A stretch of 64,000 nucleotides of DNA from Clostridium acetobutylicum ATCC 824 (lineage in GTDB: Bacteria; Bacillota; Clostridia; Clostridiales; Clostridiaceae): NCBI RefSeq assembly GCF_000008765.1, contig NC_003030.1, forward strand, positions 1,212,001-1,276,000, in the 5' to 3' direction. Both the position numbers and the translations under genes were made by a program. The notes under the pieces were generated by a model that was given only the letters and a program-made list of their open reading frames with translations, did not search any database and had not been told where the DNA came from. Shown in pieces: positions 14,538-25,100 of the stretch. Position 1 is the first letter of the stretch, and each line of letters starts with the position of its first letter.

Positions 14538-16535
14538 TTATGGATGTGCTGGTGTTATAGGAAGCCTTGGTGTAACCTGATTTTTAGTAAGTCCGTAGCC
14601 TGAATCAAATAGCATATATTGTTTATTACTATTTGTTATAGGGTATGCTTCTGTATAAAAAGCCCATTTTTCTGGAAGCCTTCCTGTGAAGTCCTTATTT
14701 CCAAATAGAACATCAGAAACTCCATTACCCTCTGTTCCAGGAAGCCATGCCTCGACTAAGCCTGCCCAGTCCTTTATATAATCAGTAACTATCATTGGTC
14801 TTCCTGATACAAGTACAACAATAGTAGGTACACCTGAAGCTTTTAGATTTGCAAGAGTTTTTTTGTCAGTTGAATCTAAATTTAATCCATTAAGATTATC
14901 GCCATTAGTTTCTGCATAAGGAGTTTCTCCTATTATAGCTATAGCTACATCATTTCCGGAAGCTCCAGCACCATCCTCGCTGAAAGTAACATTTTGTTTT
15001 GGACTGATTGAATCTTTGATACCTTGAAGTATGGTTGTTCCTTTGGTTGTATTACCACTCTTTCCTTGCCAGTCTATAGTCCATCCACCGCACTGATTGC
15101 CTATATCGTTAGCACTTTTTCCAGCAACAAAGATTTTTTTCATTTTCTTAAGCTGAGAAAGAATTGGTTTTCCACCTACAGCATCATTTTTTAACAGTAC
15201 AAGAGACTTACTTACAGCCTCTCTTGCTAATTTTCTATGTTTGTTTGAACCTAGTTGTGCCATTACCTTTGGATTATTTTCAGGGTTATTAGAAATAGGA
15301 TGTTCGAATAACCCTGATTGGAATTTTACTCTCAATATTCTTGATACAGCATCGTTAATTCTAGACATTGGTATTCCAGTACCAGGATGCGCTTTTTCAT
15401 CTGCAACAAGTTCTTTAATGTAGCCAATACAGCTTTTCCAATCGTTAGGTTCCATAAGCATATCTACACCAGCATTTATAGAAACTTTAACTTGATTTTT
15501 AAGTCCACTTACACTGTTACCGTTTTCATCCGCGGTGATTTGTTGAGCTGCATTGTAATCGGAAATGACAAAACCATCAAATTTTAGTTTGTTCTTTAAT
15601 ATATCAGTTAAAAGGTATTTGCTTGCAGTCATTTTAACTCCCTGTATGCTGTTGTAAGAAGGCATAACAGTTCTTGCGCCTGCCCTTACTGCATCTTCAT
15701 AAGGTTTTATAAGATTTTTAGCAACCTGCTCCTTTGTCATTGAGGTCACATTTCCTTGATTAGTGCCGTTTTCTGTGTAACCTTCTCCAAGATAATGTTT
15801 TATAGTGGCAACAGCCTTGTTAGGCTTTTTTAAATCATTAATGTCATTACCTTGAAGTCCCTTTATATAGGAGCTACCAAGTTCAGAGGCTAGATTTATG
15901 TCTTCTCCAAAGCCTTCATAAGTTCTTCCCCAAGTAGGATTTTGTGGATTAGCAAGGCAAGGAGCAAAGGTCCAAGGAATGTCAGTAACCCTCATTTCTT
16001 TTGCGGTAGCAGAGCCAATTTTTCTTACAATTTTTTTACCCTCATTAAGATTACCTGTTGCAATAGCGCCAAGAGCAATGTTGTGTGGAAATATGGTTGC
16101 TCCAATTATGTTACTGTTACCATGTACTGCATCGACTCCATAGAGTATAGGTATATGAAGTCTGTTTTGTGTTGATGCTTCAACAAAGCTAGTTACAGTG
16201 TCATACCAGCTTTGAGCATCATTTCCTGTAGTTGGGTCTGCATTACCGCCGCTTAATACTGAACCTAAAGTATAATTGATACAGTCCTCTGGTTTTGCGT
16301 TATCAGAAGAGGTTCCTAGTTCTCCTTGAAGCATTTGGCCAACTTTTTCATCTAATGTCATTCGTTTTAATAAATCTGAAACTCTAGCTTCAGTGTTTGC
16401 ATTAGGATTTAAATAAACAGGTTTTCTGGCATTCTCTGCTTTTATAGGCTTTGATGATGTTAGATTTATAGTTGTAGAGACAAGAAATGTAGAACTTACC
16501 AAAACAGCTAAATTTCTTTTTAGATTTTTATTCAT
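14538..16535 (-). CDS. Secreted GH3 beta-glycosidase
   Basis: 665 residues from ATG 16535, preceded by AAGGGGGA; a longer frame to 16640 lacks a ribosome site and would bury the signal peptide. N-terminus MNKNLKRNLAVLVSSTFLVS is a Sec signal. GH3 features: SDLLKRMTLDEKVGQMLQGE (start of the TIM barrel), VDAVHGNSNIIGATIFPHNI, AVATIKHYLGEGYTENGTNQ, and the nucleophile region DGFVISDYNAAQQ (Asp in SDYN). Residues ~430-650 form the GH3 C-terminal alpha/beta domain (LLKNDAVGGKPILS, VVLVSGRPMIV, PGTEGNGVSDVLFG). The Fn3-like third domain common in GH3 enzymes is absent; the protein ends PRLPITPAHP. Likely cleaves beta-linked gluco-oligosaccharides outside the cell. Promoter carries a cre-like site. 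Confidence 0.9.
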   Translation of the reverse strand: MNKNLKRNLAVLVSSTFLVSTTINLTSSKPIKAENARKPVYLNPNANTEARVSDLLKRMTLDEKVGQMLQGELGTSSDNAKPEDCINYTLGSVLSGGNADPTTGNDAQSWYDTVTSFVEASTQNRLHIPILYGVDAVHGNSNIIGATIFPHNIALGAIATGNLNEGKKIVRKIGSATAKEMRVTDIPWTFAPCLANPQNPTWGRTYEGFGEDINLASELGSSYIKGLQGNDINDLKKPNKAVATIKHYLGEGYTENGTNQGNVTSMTKEQVAKNLIKPYEDAVRAGARTVMPSYNSIQGVKMTASKYLLTDILKNKLKFDGFVISDYNAAQQITADENGNSVSGLKNQVKVSINAGVDMLMEPNDWKSCIGYIKELVADEKAHPGTGIPMSRINDAVSRILRVKFQSGLFEHPISNNPENNPKVMAQLGSNKHRKLAREAVSKSLVLLKNDAVGGKPILSQLKKMKKIFVAGKSANDIGNQCGGWTIDWQGKSGNTTKGTTILQGIKDSISPKQNVTFSEDGAGASGNDVAIAIIGETPYAETNGDNLNGLNLDSTDKKTLANLKASGVPTIVVLVSGRPMIVTDYIKDWAGLVEAWLPGTEGNGVSDVLFGNKDFTGRLPEKWAFYTEAYPITNSNKQYMLFDSGYGLTKNQVTPRLPITPAHP

Positions 16536-16570
16536 TAATTTTTCCCCCTTAAATAGAATAAAAAAGTAAA

Positions 16571-16628
16571 TGAAAACATTTACAACTTTGGATGTATATA
16601 TTATATCTTTATGCATTGTAATATTCAA
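16571..16628 (-). promoter_or_regulatory. Promoter of the GH3 gene with cre-like operator at +1
   Basis: Minus strand: TTGAAT (16623-16628), 17 bp, TATAAT (16600-16605). About 15 bp past the -10, TGTAAATGTTTTCA (16571-16584) is a near-palindrome resembling clostridial CcpA (cre) sites. Position just after the transcription start suits roadblock repression by a preferred sugar. Confidence 0.6.
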
Positions 16629-16822
16629 CCATTTAATCAAAAAAATTCATAAAAGTAAATATATTTTTATAAAGTGATAAGATAAATTGCAATTGGAGGT
16701 GGATTGGAATATCGAATAGTAATTTGAAAATTAGGCTATGTTAAAGAACAGTCTTGGGAATTGGTTACTTGTTGTAAAAAAGGTTATAATATGGTTATAT
16801 AAATAATTATGGAGGTCATATT

Positions 16823-17218
16823 ATGCCAAATGTAGAGTCAGTAAAAAGAGATATTCAGGCTTTAGGAAAATCAGGACAGGAAGCAATCTTTTGTACAGAT
16901 TCACATAAGAGTTATATTCAGTTCGCATAAAATTTAGGTATTGAATTGCAACAAATCAAGCGTGGTAATCATAAGGAAGGTATATATCATATTCAACACA
17001 TTAATGCATTTCATAGTAAACTAAATAAATGGATGGATAGTTTTAATGGTGTTGCAACTAAATATCTTGCTAACTATATATACTGGTTTAAATGGTTGGA
17101 AGTCTTTAATACAGAGAAAGATACTGTTAAGAGTAAAAATCTGTTGGTACAATCTCATACTTGTCATTCTGACACAAAATTAAAAGACTTTAGATTTAGA
17201 GAAGCAATTTATATATAG
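16823..17218 (+). pseudogene. IS1595-family transposase remnant
   Basis: One frame from ATG 16823 (TGGAGG before it) reads MPNVESVKRDIQALGKSGQE, then TDSHKSYIQFA, a TAA at ~16928, then IELQQIKRGNHKEGIYHIQH, INAFHSKLNKWMDSFNGVAT and KYLANYIYWFKWLEVFN. The second part is the DDE_Tnp_IS1595 end (yhiqhvNafHs...GVatkYLanY). The fused start shows a large internal deletion, and the catalytic Asp region is mostly lost. No clear terminal inverted repeats found. Inactive. Confidence 0.8.
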
Positions 17219-17340
17219 TTATGCAAATAATTAAATATTTGTGGCTATATAGTATATAATTAAACAAATGGATAATTGTAAGATATAGTGAGTGATAAAT
17301 AGGAATTTGTAACGAAAATATAATACAAGGAGAATGTAGA

Positions 17341-17697
17341 ATGAGAGAAATTATAAGAACAGAAATAGACAAAGAATGGGCACACTCTGCGATTGTTGAG
17401 GCAGGTGATTATGTTTATATCAGCTATTGCATGAAGAATGAGGGACAATCAATCGAAAACCAAATAAATGGTGCATTTGATGTTTTGAGTGAAAGACTTG
17501 AAAAGATAGGCTTGACATTGAAATCTGTAGTACAAATGGATTGCTTATTTAGAGATATTAAAGATTTATCGTTTTTAGGAGAAATAATTAAGGAAAGATT
17601 TGAAGGAAAATATCCAGCAAGAAAGGCATATGAAACAAAGTTTATTAGAGATGGAATTGCCTTTCAGGTTGATGCAATAGCTTTCAGAGAGAATTAA
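17341..17697 (+). CDS. ridA: RidA (YjgF/YER057c/UK114) family protein
   Basis: 118 residues with AAGGAGA 8 bp before the ATG. RidA proteins hydrolyse reactive enamine/imine intermediates. The fold pattern is complete: an N-terminal strand pair (HSAIVEAGDYVYISYCM), SIENQINGAFDVLSERLEKI, LTLKSVVQMDCLF, and the end YPARKAYETKFIRDGIAFQV DAIAF; the Arg in PARKAY corresponds to the carboxylate-binding Arg of RidA (Arg105 in E. coli). It diverges from the canonical members in the first strand, so it may be a Rid2-7 subgroup protein. Stands alone between a dead transposase and a terminator. Confidence 0.85.
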   Translation: MREIIRTEIDKEWAHSAIVEAGDYVYISYCMKNEGQSIENQINGAFDVLSERLEKIGLTLKSVVQMDCLFRDIKDLSFLGEIIKERFEGKYPARKAYETKFIRDGIAFQVDAIAFREN

Positions 17698-17811
17698 ATA
17701 GATTCCAATTTATAAGCGAGATTAGATGAATAACTTTAATGAATTATTATATACTATGCTATCAACACTGTTCATTAACATAGCCAAAAATTAAAATGTA
17801 TGTATATGAAA

Positions 17812-17856
17812 ATATAAGCTCCAACTTAAAATAAAAAGCTGGAGTTTATATTTTTA
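17812..17856. terminator. Bidirectional terminator; palindromic repeat P copy 2
   Basis: ATAAGCTCCAACTT / AAGCTGGAGTTTAT arms with an AAAATAAA loop and T-run. Nearly the same element as 2450-2495. Lies between the convergent ridA and phosphoesterase genes. Confidence 0.75.
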
Positions 17857-17862
17857 CTTATA

Positions 17863-18933
17863 TTAAAAATCAATAGTGTAGGTATTCATTGTTTTACAAG
17901 TACCATTTGCTTGATACTTAACGCCTGTTACTACGATGCCATCACTAAATACTGTAACATGATATCCTTCAGGACCATTGCTATCGACTTCACCAGTTGA
18001 AGGCACGCTGAAGATATGAGCTGATGAATCTCCATTTAGAGCATACCCATTACCTGAATTCCAAGGATCATTATTATCAAATTGTTTGTGAGTATGGCCT
18101 GTAAACATTACAATTTCATTGTGACCATTGAGTAAATTTTTAATATTGTAGCTAGCATCCTTGTTTATATAGCCCCAATCATCACGATCAGATCCATAAA
18201 CTGTGCTATATACGGGTTGATGAGAGAAAATAAACATAGGCTTTTTACCTTTTGATGTTTGCTTTCCTTCATTTGAATTATCATTAATAGCTTGGCTCAA
18301 CCAACCTAATTGACTACTGCCGATAGTGGAAGTGTCTGGAGCATCTGATGGTAATTCGTCAGTACCTAAGAAAAAGAGTCTGCTATTTTTGTTATTAATA
18401 TATTGTAAATCATATGAGTTATTGCGTCCTGTGGTTGTTATGCCTACAGCATTACTTAGTAGAGAGCTTTGAATTGCATTTGTTTTGGTGTTAAAGAAGT
18501 TAAGTGCATCAGTATAATTCCATTCTGTATTAGGACTACTTTGAGTTTTGAATTCATGATTGCCGATGTTAAAGTATACATAGGGAAGATTAGAATCTTT
18601 ACAGCCTAGTATAGTATCACTTAGCTCCTTATAATTTTGATCTGAAGCATAGTCAACTATGTCGCCATCTACTACTATGCACTGATCATTTAAATAATTT
18701 TTATAAAGAGGGCTATTAGGATTGCTTTTTGCAGCTTTAATACTATTTTTTATACAGGTTAATGCATCTGTTAAATGATTACAAGCACCCCAAGATGAAT
18801 CGGCTCCTATATGAGTATCAGAAATAACGTCGAAAGAATATTGGGCATTTACGGTAATAGAAGTTGCACAAATAATTCCCATAGTGCAAATAGTTGCAGT
18901 TAAAGTTTTTAATAGCTTCTTACTTTTTTTCAT
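17863..18933 (-). CDS. Secreted calcineurin-like metallophosphoesterase
   Basis: 356 residues; AGGAGG 8 bp before the ATG and a promoter TTGACA-17-TATTCT upstream (about 18990-19020). Sec signal: MKKSKKLLKTLTATICTMGI up to VNAQ. The metallophosphoesterase motifs occur in order: SDTHIG (residues ~38-43), GDIVD, GNHE (with NIGNHEFK), FSHQP and GHTH. Such dinuclear-metal enzymes hydrolyse phosphomonoesters or diesters; secreted versions often scavenge phosphate or act on nucleotides or lipids. Part of a run of exported proteins (GH3 enzyme, giant repeat protein, two surface paralogues). Substrate not readable from sequence. Confidence 0.9.
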   Translation of the reverse strand: MKKSKKLLKTLTATICTMGIICATSITVNAQYSFDVISDTHIGADSSWGACNHLTDALTCIKNSIKAAKSNPNSPLYKNYLNDQCIVVDGDIVDYASDQNYKELSDTILGCKDSNLPYVYFNIGNHEFKTQSSPNTEWNYTDALNFFNTKTNAIQSSLLSNAVGITTTGRNNSYDLQYINNKNSRLFFLGTDELPSDAPDTSTIGSSQLGWLSQAINDNSNEGKQTSKGKKPMFIFSHQPVYSTVYGSDRDDWGYINKDASYNIKNLLNGHNEIVMFTGHTHKQFDNNDPWNSGNGYALNGDSSAHIFSVPSTGEVDSNGPEGYHVTVFSDGIVVTGVKYQANGTCKTMNTYTIDF

Positions 18934-19126
18934 AAACAGCCTCCTAATTATAATGAAATTATTTTACAAAAAGTTAACTTAATATTTAAAGAATACAATA
19001 AAAATTAAAAAATGTCAAATAGTTACATAAGTGTTAAAGATATTAATTGTTGATTCATTTAGATTTAAGTAAAAAATAAGAACTGCATGGACAAAAAAGT
19101 CGCATACAGTTCTGCATATATAATTA

Positions 19127-22100
19127 TTAAATATTTTTAACCTCAGTAGCAGTACCATTGTCATTTATTTTATAGGTTATACCGTCTACGATAATTTTAG
19201 TATCTTTTTCAAGGTATCCGTCTGAAGAAAAATAATAAATACTTCCATCAATTGTTTTAAGTCCTTTAGGAGCCAATCCATTAGAATCAAAATAATAGGT
19301 TTTAGAATCGATATTTTGCCAGCCCTTTAATAAAAATCCTAAAGAGTTAAATCCATAAGTACCACCGTCAATTGAAACAACTCCAGTCTGCATAACACCA
19401 TCTTGGTCAAAGTAATATGTGCAGCCAGTAATAGTTTTAAATCCAGTTATCATGTAAGCGTATTGAGGGTCGAAATAGTACTTTTTGCCGCGGTAGTTAA
19501 GCCAGCCATTTTTAGCGATTCCGTTAGGTGCAAAGTAGTAGGTTTTAGAATTAATAGTTTGCCATCCAGTAAGCATGATGCCGTTAGAGTCAAAGCCGTA
19601 GATTGAATCATTTATAGTATTAACTCCAGTTTGCATAACGCCATCATTATTAAAGTAATAGTTACATCCACTTAAGTTCTGCCATCCAGTTTGCATAATA
19701 CCATTTTGATCAAAGTAATATTTGTTATTGCTAAAAGTAATTAAGCCGGTTTGCATAACTCCATTTTCATTAAAATAATATTTATTTCCATTTACATCTT
19801 TTAAACCAGTAAGCATCATGCCGTTAGAATCAAAATAATGTTGAGAGGAAGAAGAATCCTTAAACCACCCAGTAAACATGGTACCATCAGAGTTAAAGTA
19901 GTAAGTTTGATCATTTAATTTTTGTATACCAGTAAGCATAATACCATCTTGGCCAAAGCCGTAATAGGTGCCATTTATAGGAACGATTCCAGTTTGCATA
20001 ACACCACTAGAATTTAAGTAGTACTTGTTATTATCCAAAGTTAAGAAGCCAGTTTGAACTACACCATTAGAGTCAAGATAATATTTATTAGAGTTAGCAG
20101 TAATCCAGCCGCTTAAAATAGCTCCATCAGTGTCAAAGTAATAAGTTTTGTCATCAATAGTTTGAAAGCCTGTTAATTTGTAGCCTAAAGAAGGACTGAA
20201 ATAATAGGTTTTATCAGAAAGTTTAGTCCAGCCAGTAGAGGCACTTCCGTCTTGGTTAAAGTTATAAGTGTGATTGTCTATATCTTGCACACCAGTGAGC
20301 ATAACACCGTAATTATCAAAACCGTAAAATTTATTTCCTATAGTTTGCACACCAGTAAGCATAATACCGTTTGAATTAAAATAATATTTTTTTCCATCAA
20401 TTATTTGAAAGCCAATAAGTCTAATTCCTGTGGAATCAAAATAATATTTATTGTAGTCAATAGTAATCCACAAGGTTTGCATTATACCATCATCATTAAA
20501 GTAGTAAACATTGTTATTGATAGTAGTAAAACCAGTCTGCATTACGCCATTAGTATCAAAATAATATTTATTATTATTTAGAGTTAAGAAGCCAGTTTGC
20601 CTTACACCATTAGAGTTTAGATAATACTTATTTCCATCAACTGTGACCCAACCAGTTTGCAGTACGCCATCAGCGTCAAGATAATAGTTATCCCCTGAAA
20701 CAGTAATAAAACCAGTTAATTTGTAACCTAAGGAAGGACTAAAATAGTAAGTTTTATTTGAAAGTATTACCCAACCAGTAGTAGCAGTACCATTGGAACT
20801 AAAGTCATAAGTATTTCCCGCTATAGTTTGCACGCCAGTAAGCATTATTCCATTAGAATCAAAACCATAAATATATCCGGTAATATTTTGAGCTCCAGTA
20901 AGCATAACGCCATCTGAATTGAAGTAGTATCTGTTTGAATTAATTGTCTGCCAACCTGTGTATGTACAGCCATAAATGTTTAAATAATAAGTATTCCCAT
21001 TTATAGACTGAAATCCATTCATAGCAGTACCGTCATTGTTAAAGCAATAAACATAGCCATTAATTCGCTGAACTCCAGTTTGCATAATACCATTATTGTT
21101 AAAGTAGTAATAATGTCCATTTATAGATTCTATACCAACTTCTGCGGCACCATAAGAATTAGGATTAAAATAATATTTATTTGAACCTAAAGTAGTCCAG
21201 CCAGTTATTGCAGTACCATTGCTATTGAAGTAGTAGGTGTTTCCATTCAATTTTTGCAATCCGATTTGCATAACACCATTATCATCAAAGCCATAGTAGT
21301 TTCCATTCAGAGAAATTACACCAGTTTGCATAATACCGCTATAATTAGGGTTAAAGTAGTAGGTTTTACCATCGATGATTTTATAGCCTGTTTCTCTAAT
21401 ACCATATGAATTTATATAGTACTTAGAATTGTCTACGGTTATAATACCTGTTTCCATGGCACCATTATTATCAAAATAATAAGTGTTGTTATTTATAGTT
21501 GCAAAGCCAGTACAGTAAGAAGGATTTGCATAGTACATTTTTCCTTCATAAGGAATCCATCCAGTTTTAACGCTGCCATCAGCATTGAAATAGTAAGTTT
21601 GTCCATTTATGCTATGAACTCCAAATAGCATACCGCCGTCATTATCGAAGCCGTAGTAGTTATTGTTAATTGATTGAATACCATTCATCATAATACCACT
21701 GTAATTGAATAAGTAATTTTTACCATCGATAGTTTTAAGTCCTGTTTGTATAATTCCATTGTTATCAGCGTAATAAATATAATTATTTCTAATCCATCCT
21801 GTTTTTAGTGCACCATCATAACCAAAGTAATAAGTATTACTGTTTATATTAATAATTCCAGTTTGAGTGTAACCTCCAGTGGAAAAATAATATGTTTTAC
21901 CTTCATAGGTATTTAAACCAATTTTAGCCGTGCCATCAGGGTTAAAATAATAATTATTGCCACTAATAGTCTGCCAACCGGTAAGCATAATACCATCATC
22001 ATTGAAGCCATAGCAATTTCCATTAATAGATCGTGTGCCAGTAGTGGAATTACCATAGGAATCAAAGTAATAAGTATTACCGTCAATTGTTTGAAAACCA

Positions 22101-25100
22101 GTAAGCATAATACCTGATTCATTAAAGTAGTACTTTGAAGAGCCGGAGGTAACCCAGCCAGTTTTCATAGAATAGTCACTGCCAAAATAGTAGATGTTAT
22201 GTCCTATAGTTAAAAGTCCCGTACTTAAGAAGCCTTGACTTGAATCAAGGTAACAGGATCTTCCTAAATAATTAATCCATCCTGTTTTTACGGTTCCATC
22301 GGTATTGAAGCAATACATTCTTCCATTTATGTTATGCCAAGAGTATAGTAGGGTTCCATCATTGTCAAAGCCATAATAAGTGTTATTAATGTATACGAGA
22401 CCAGTCTCCATACGTGCGTAGGAGTTAAAGTAGTATTTTTTACCATCAATTGTTTGAAGGCCGGTTAGACATACTCCAGAAGAATTGGCATAATACCTAA
22501 GGTTGTCCTGTGAAATCCAGCCGGTCTGTAAAGTACCGTTGTCTCCAAAAAAGTAGTAGTTATTATTAATATTTTGAATACCTGTTCTCATACCGTAATA
22601 GGAATCAAAGTAATAAGTTTTTCCGTTTAAAGTAATAAAACCACTTTGAGAAATACCATTGGAATTTAGATAGTAGGTATTACCACCTATAGTTTGCAGA
22701 CCATAAAGCATGACTCCATTTTTATCAAAGCCGTAGTAGCTTCCATTGATATATTGAAGATCATAAAGTAAGGAACCATCACTGTTAAAATAATAAGTTT
22801 TACCATTTATGGTTTGAAAGCCAGTTAGTAGTATACCATTTGGATTTGCATAGCGTAGATACGAAATCCACCCCGTCTCCATAATACCTTTGCTATTAAA
22901 ATAATAATAGTTATTATTAATATAGGTTAAGCCAATTCGCATTTCTCCATAGGAATCAAAGTAATAGGTATTACCTGATAATGTAACAAAGCCAGTTTGA
23001 GATATTCCATAGGAGTTAGAGTAGTAAGTATTATTATTTATAAATTGAAGGCCATAAAGCATAACTCCATTAACACCAAAGCCATAACGATTTCCATTGA
23101 TAGTTATAATACCTGTTTGCATTATGCCATTAGAATCAAAATAATATGTGTTTCCGTCAATGGTTTGAAGTCCTGTTAATTTAGTTCCGGCTGCGTTTAA
23201 ATAGTACTGATAGTAGTAGGAATCACGTACCCAACCAACTGCCAAAGTATTAGGGCTATCAGTTGATGTTTTCATAACGCCATTGGCATAGAAATAGTAG
23301 CTTGTACCATTTATAGTCATTGAACCTATTTGCATTCTTCCATAGCTATCGAAGTAATAGGTTTTACCTAAATAAGTTATAAAACCAGTATTAGCAATAC
23401 CGTTGGAATTAAAATAATAAGTACTTCCATTAATATGCTGCCAACCTGTTAGCATAACTCCAGAATTATTAAAACCGTAGTAATTACCATCAATATTTAC
23501 AATACCTGTTTTTGCACCGTAATAGTCAAAATAGTACTTATTACCATCAATTGTCTGCCATCCAGTTACCTTAATGCCTGAGTCGTTAAGGTAATAACGG
23601 TAGTAACCATAATTGACCCATCCAGTTTGCATAGTACCATCGTTTCCAAAGTAGTAAGTGTTGTTATTTATGTTCTGAAAACCAGATACTGAATAAGAAT
23701 CAAAATAGTAAGTTTTGCCTAGATAAGTCACTAAACCTGTTTTTACTGAGCCATCAGAATTAAAACAATACAGATAACCATTTATTAACTGAAGGCCTGT
23801 AAGCATAATTCCGTTATTGTCAGAGCCATAATAAGTATTGCCAATATAAAATATACCATTATGCTGAAGAATACCGTTAGAATCAAAACAATATTTATTA
23901 CCATTTATAGTCTGCAGTCCAGTTACAGCTGCACCTGAGGGATCAAGATAATATTTTGAAGATCCATTAGTAATCCACCCAGTTTGCATAGTACCATCAG
24001 GGGCGAAGTAATAATGATTTCCATTAATATATTGATAGCCCTGAAGCATACGGCCATCACTTGGATTAAAATAGTAAGTTTTGTTTAAATAAGTAAAGAA
24101 CCCTGTTTTGGCAGTGCCATCGGAATTGAAATAATAAGTGTTAAAATATGAAGAATAACCACGATTATATCGTATAGTTTGCCATCCAGTAAGCATAATA
24201 CCGTCTGTATTAAAACCATAAGTGCTTCCATTAATTGTAACTACGTCGGTATAGATTGCGCCGTTGGAATCAAAGCAATACTTGTTACCATCAATAGTTT
24301 GAAAGCCAGTTACACTGGCACCAGTTGCGCTAAAATAGTATCTATTGGAATTATAATTAATCCAGCCAGTTTGCATTACGCCTTCATTGTCAAAATAGTA
24401 AAGATTATTATTGGCATTAACAAAGCCAGTATACATATTTGTATTAAAATAATAAGTTTTGCCTAAATAAGTAACGAAGCCTTTTTGAGCTTTACCAGTA
24501 GAGTCGAAATAATATATATATCCATTTATAGAATGCATACCAGTAAGAATATGGCCATTGTCATCAAAACCATAATAATCAGGATTTACATAAACTAAAC
24601 CAGTTTGCATGATGCCGCTGGAATTAAAGTAGTACTTATCTCCATTGATGTTTTGAAAACCAGTCACTGCAGCACCAGATGGATCAAGATAATATTTTGA
24701 GGAGCGATCAGTAACCCATCCAGTTTGAATTACACCATCATTGTCAAAATAATAATACTTCCCATTAATATAGTTATATCCAAGTAGCATATATCCATAG
24801 TTTGGTTCAAAGTAATAGGTTTTTCCTAGGTAAGTAAAGAAGCCTTTCTGTGCGCTGCCATCAGAATTAAAATAGTAGATGTTATAAGATGAATAGTTAC
24901 TGCTTAAAATAGTTTGCCATCCAGTAAGCATAATTCCATCTTTACTAAAGCCATAAGTATTTCCGTTAACTGTTATAAAGCTAGTGCACATTGCGCCACT
25001 GGAATCAAAGTAATATTTGTTCCCATCAATAGTTTGAAAGCCAGTTACTCTAACACCAGTTGAATCAAGATAATAACGATTATTGGAGTAATTAATCCAA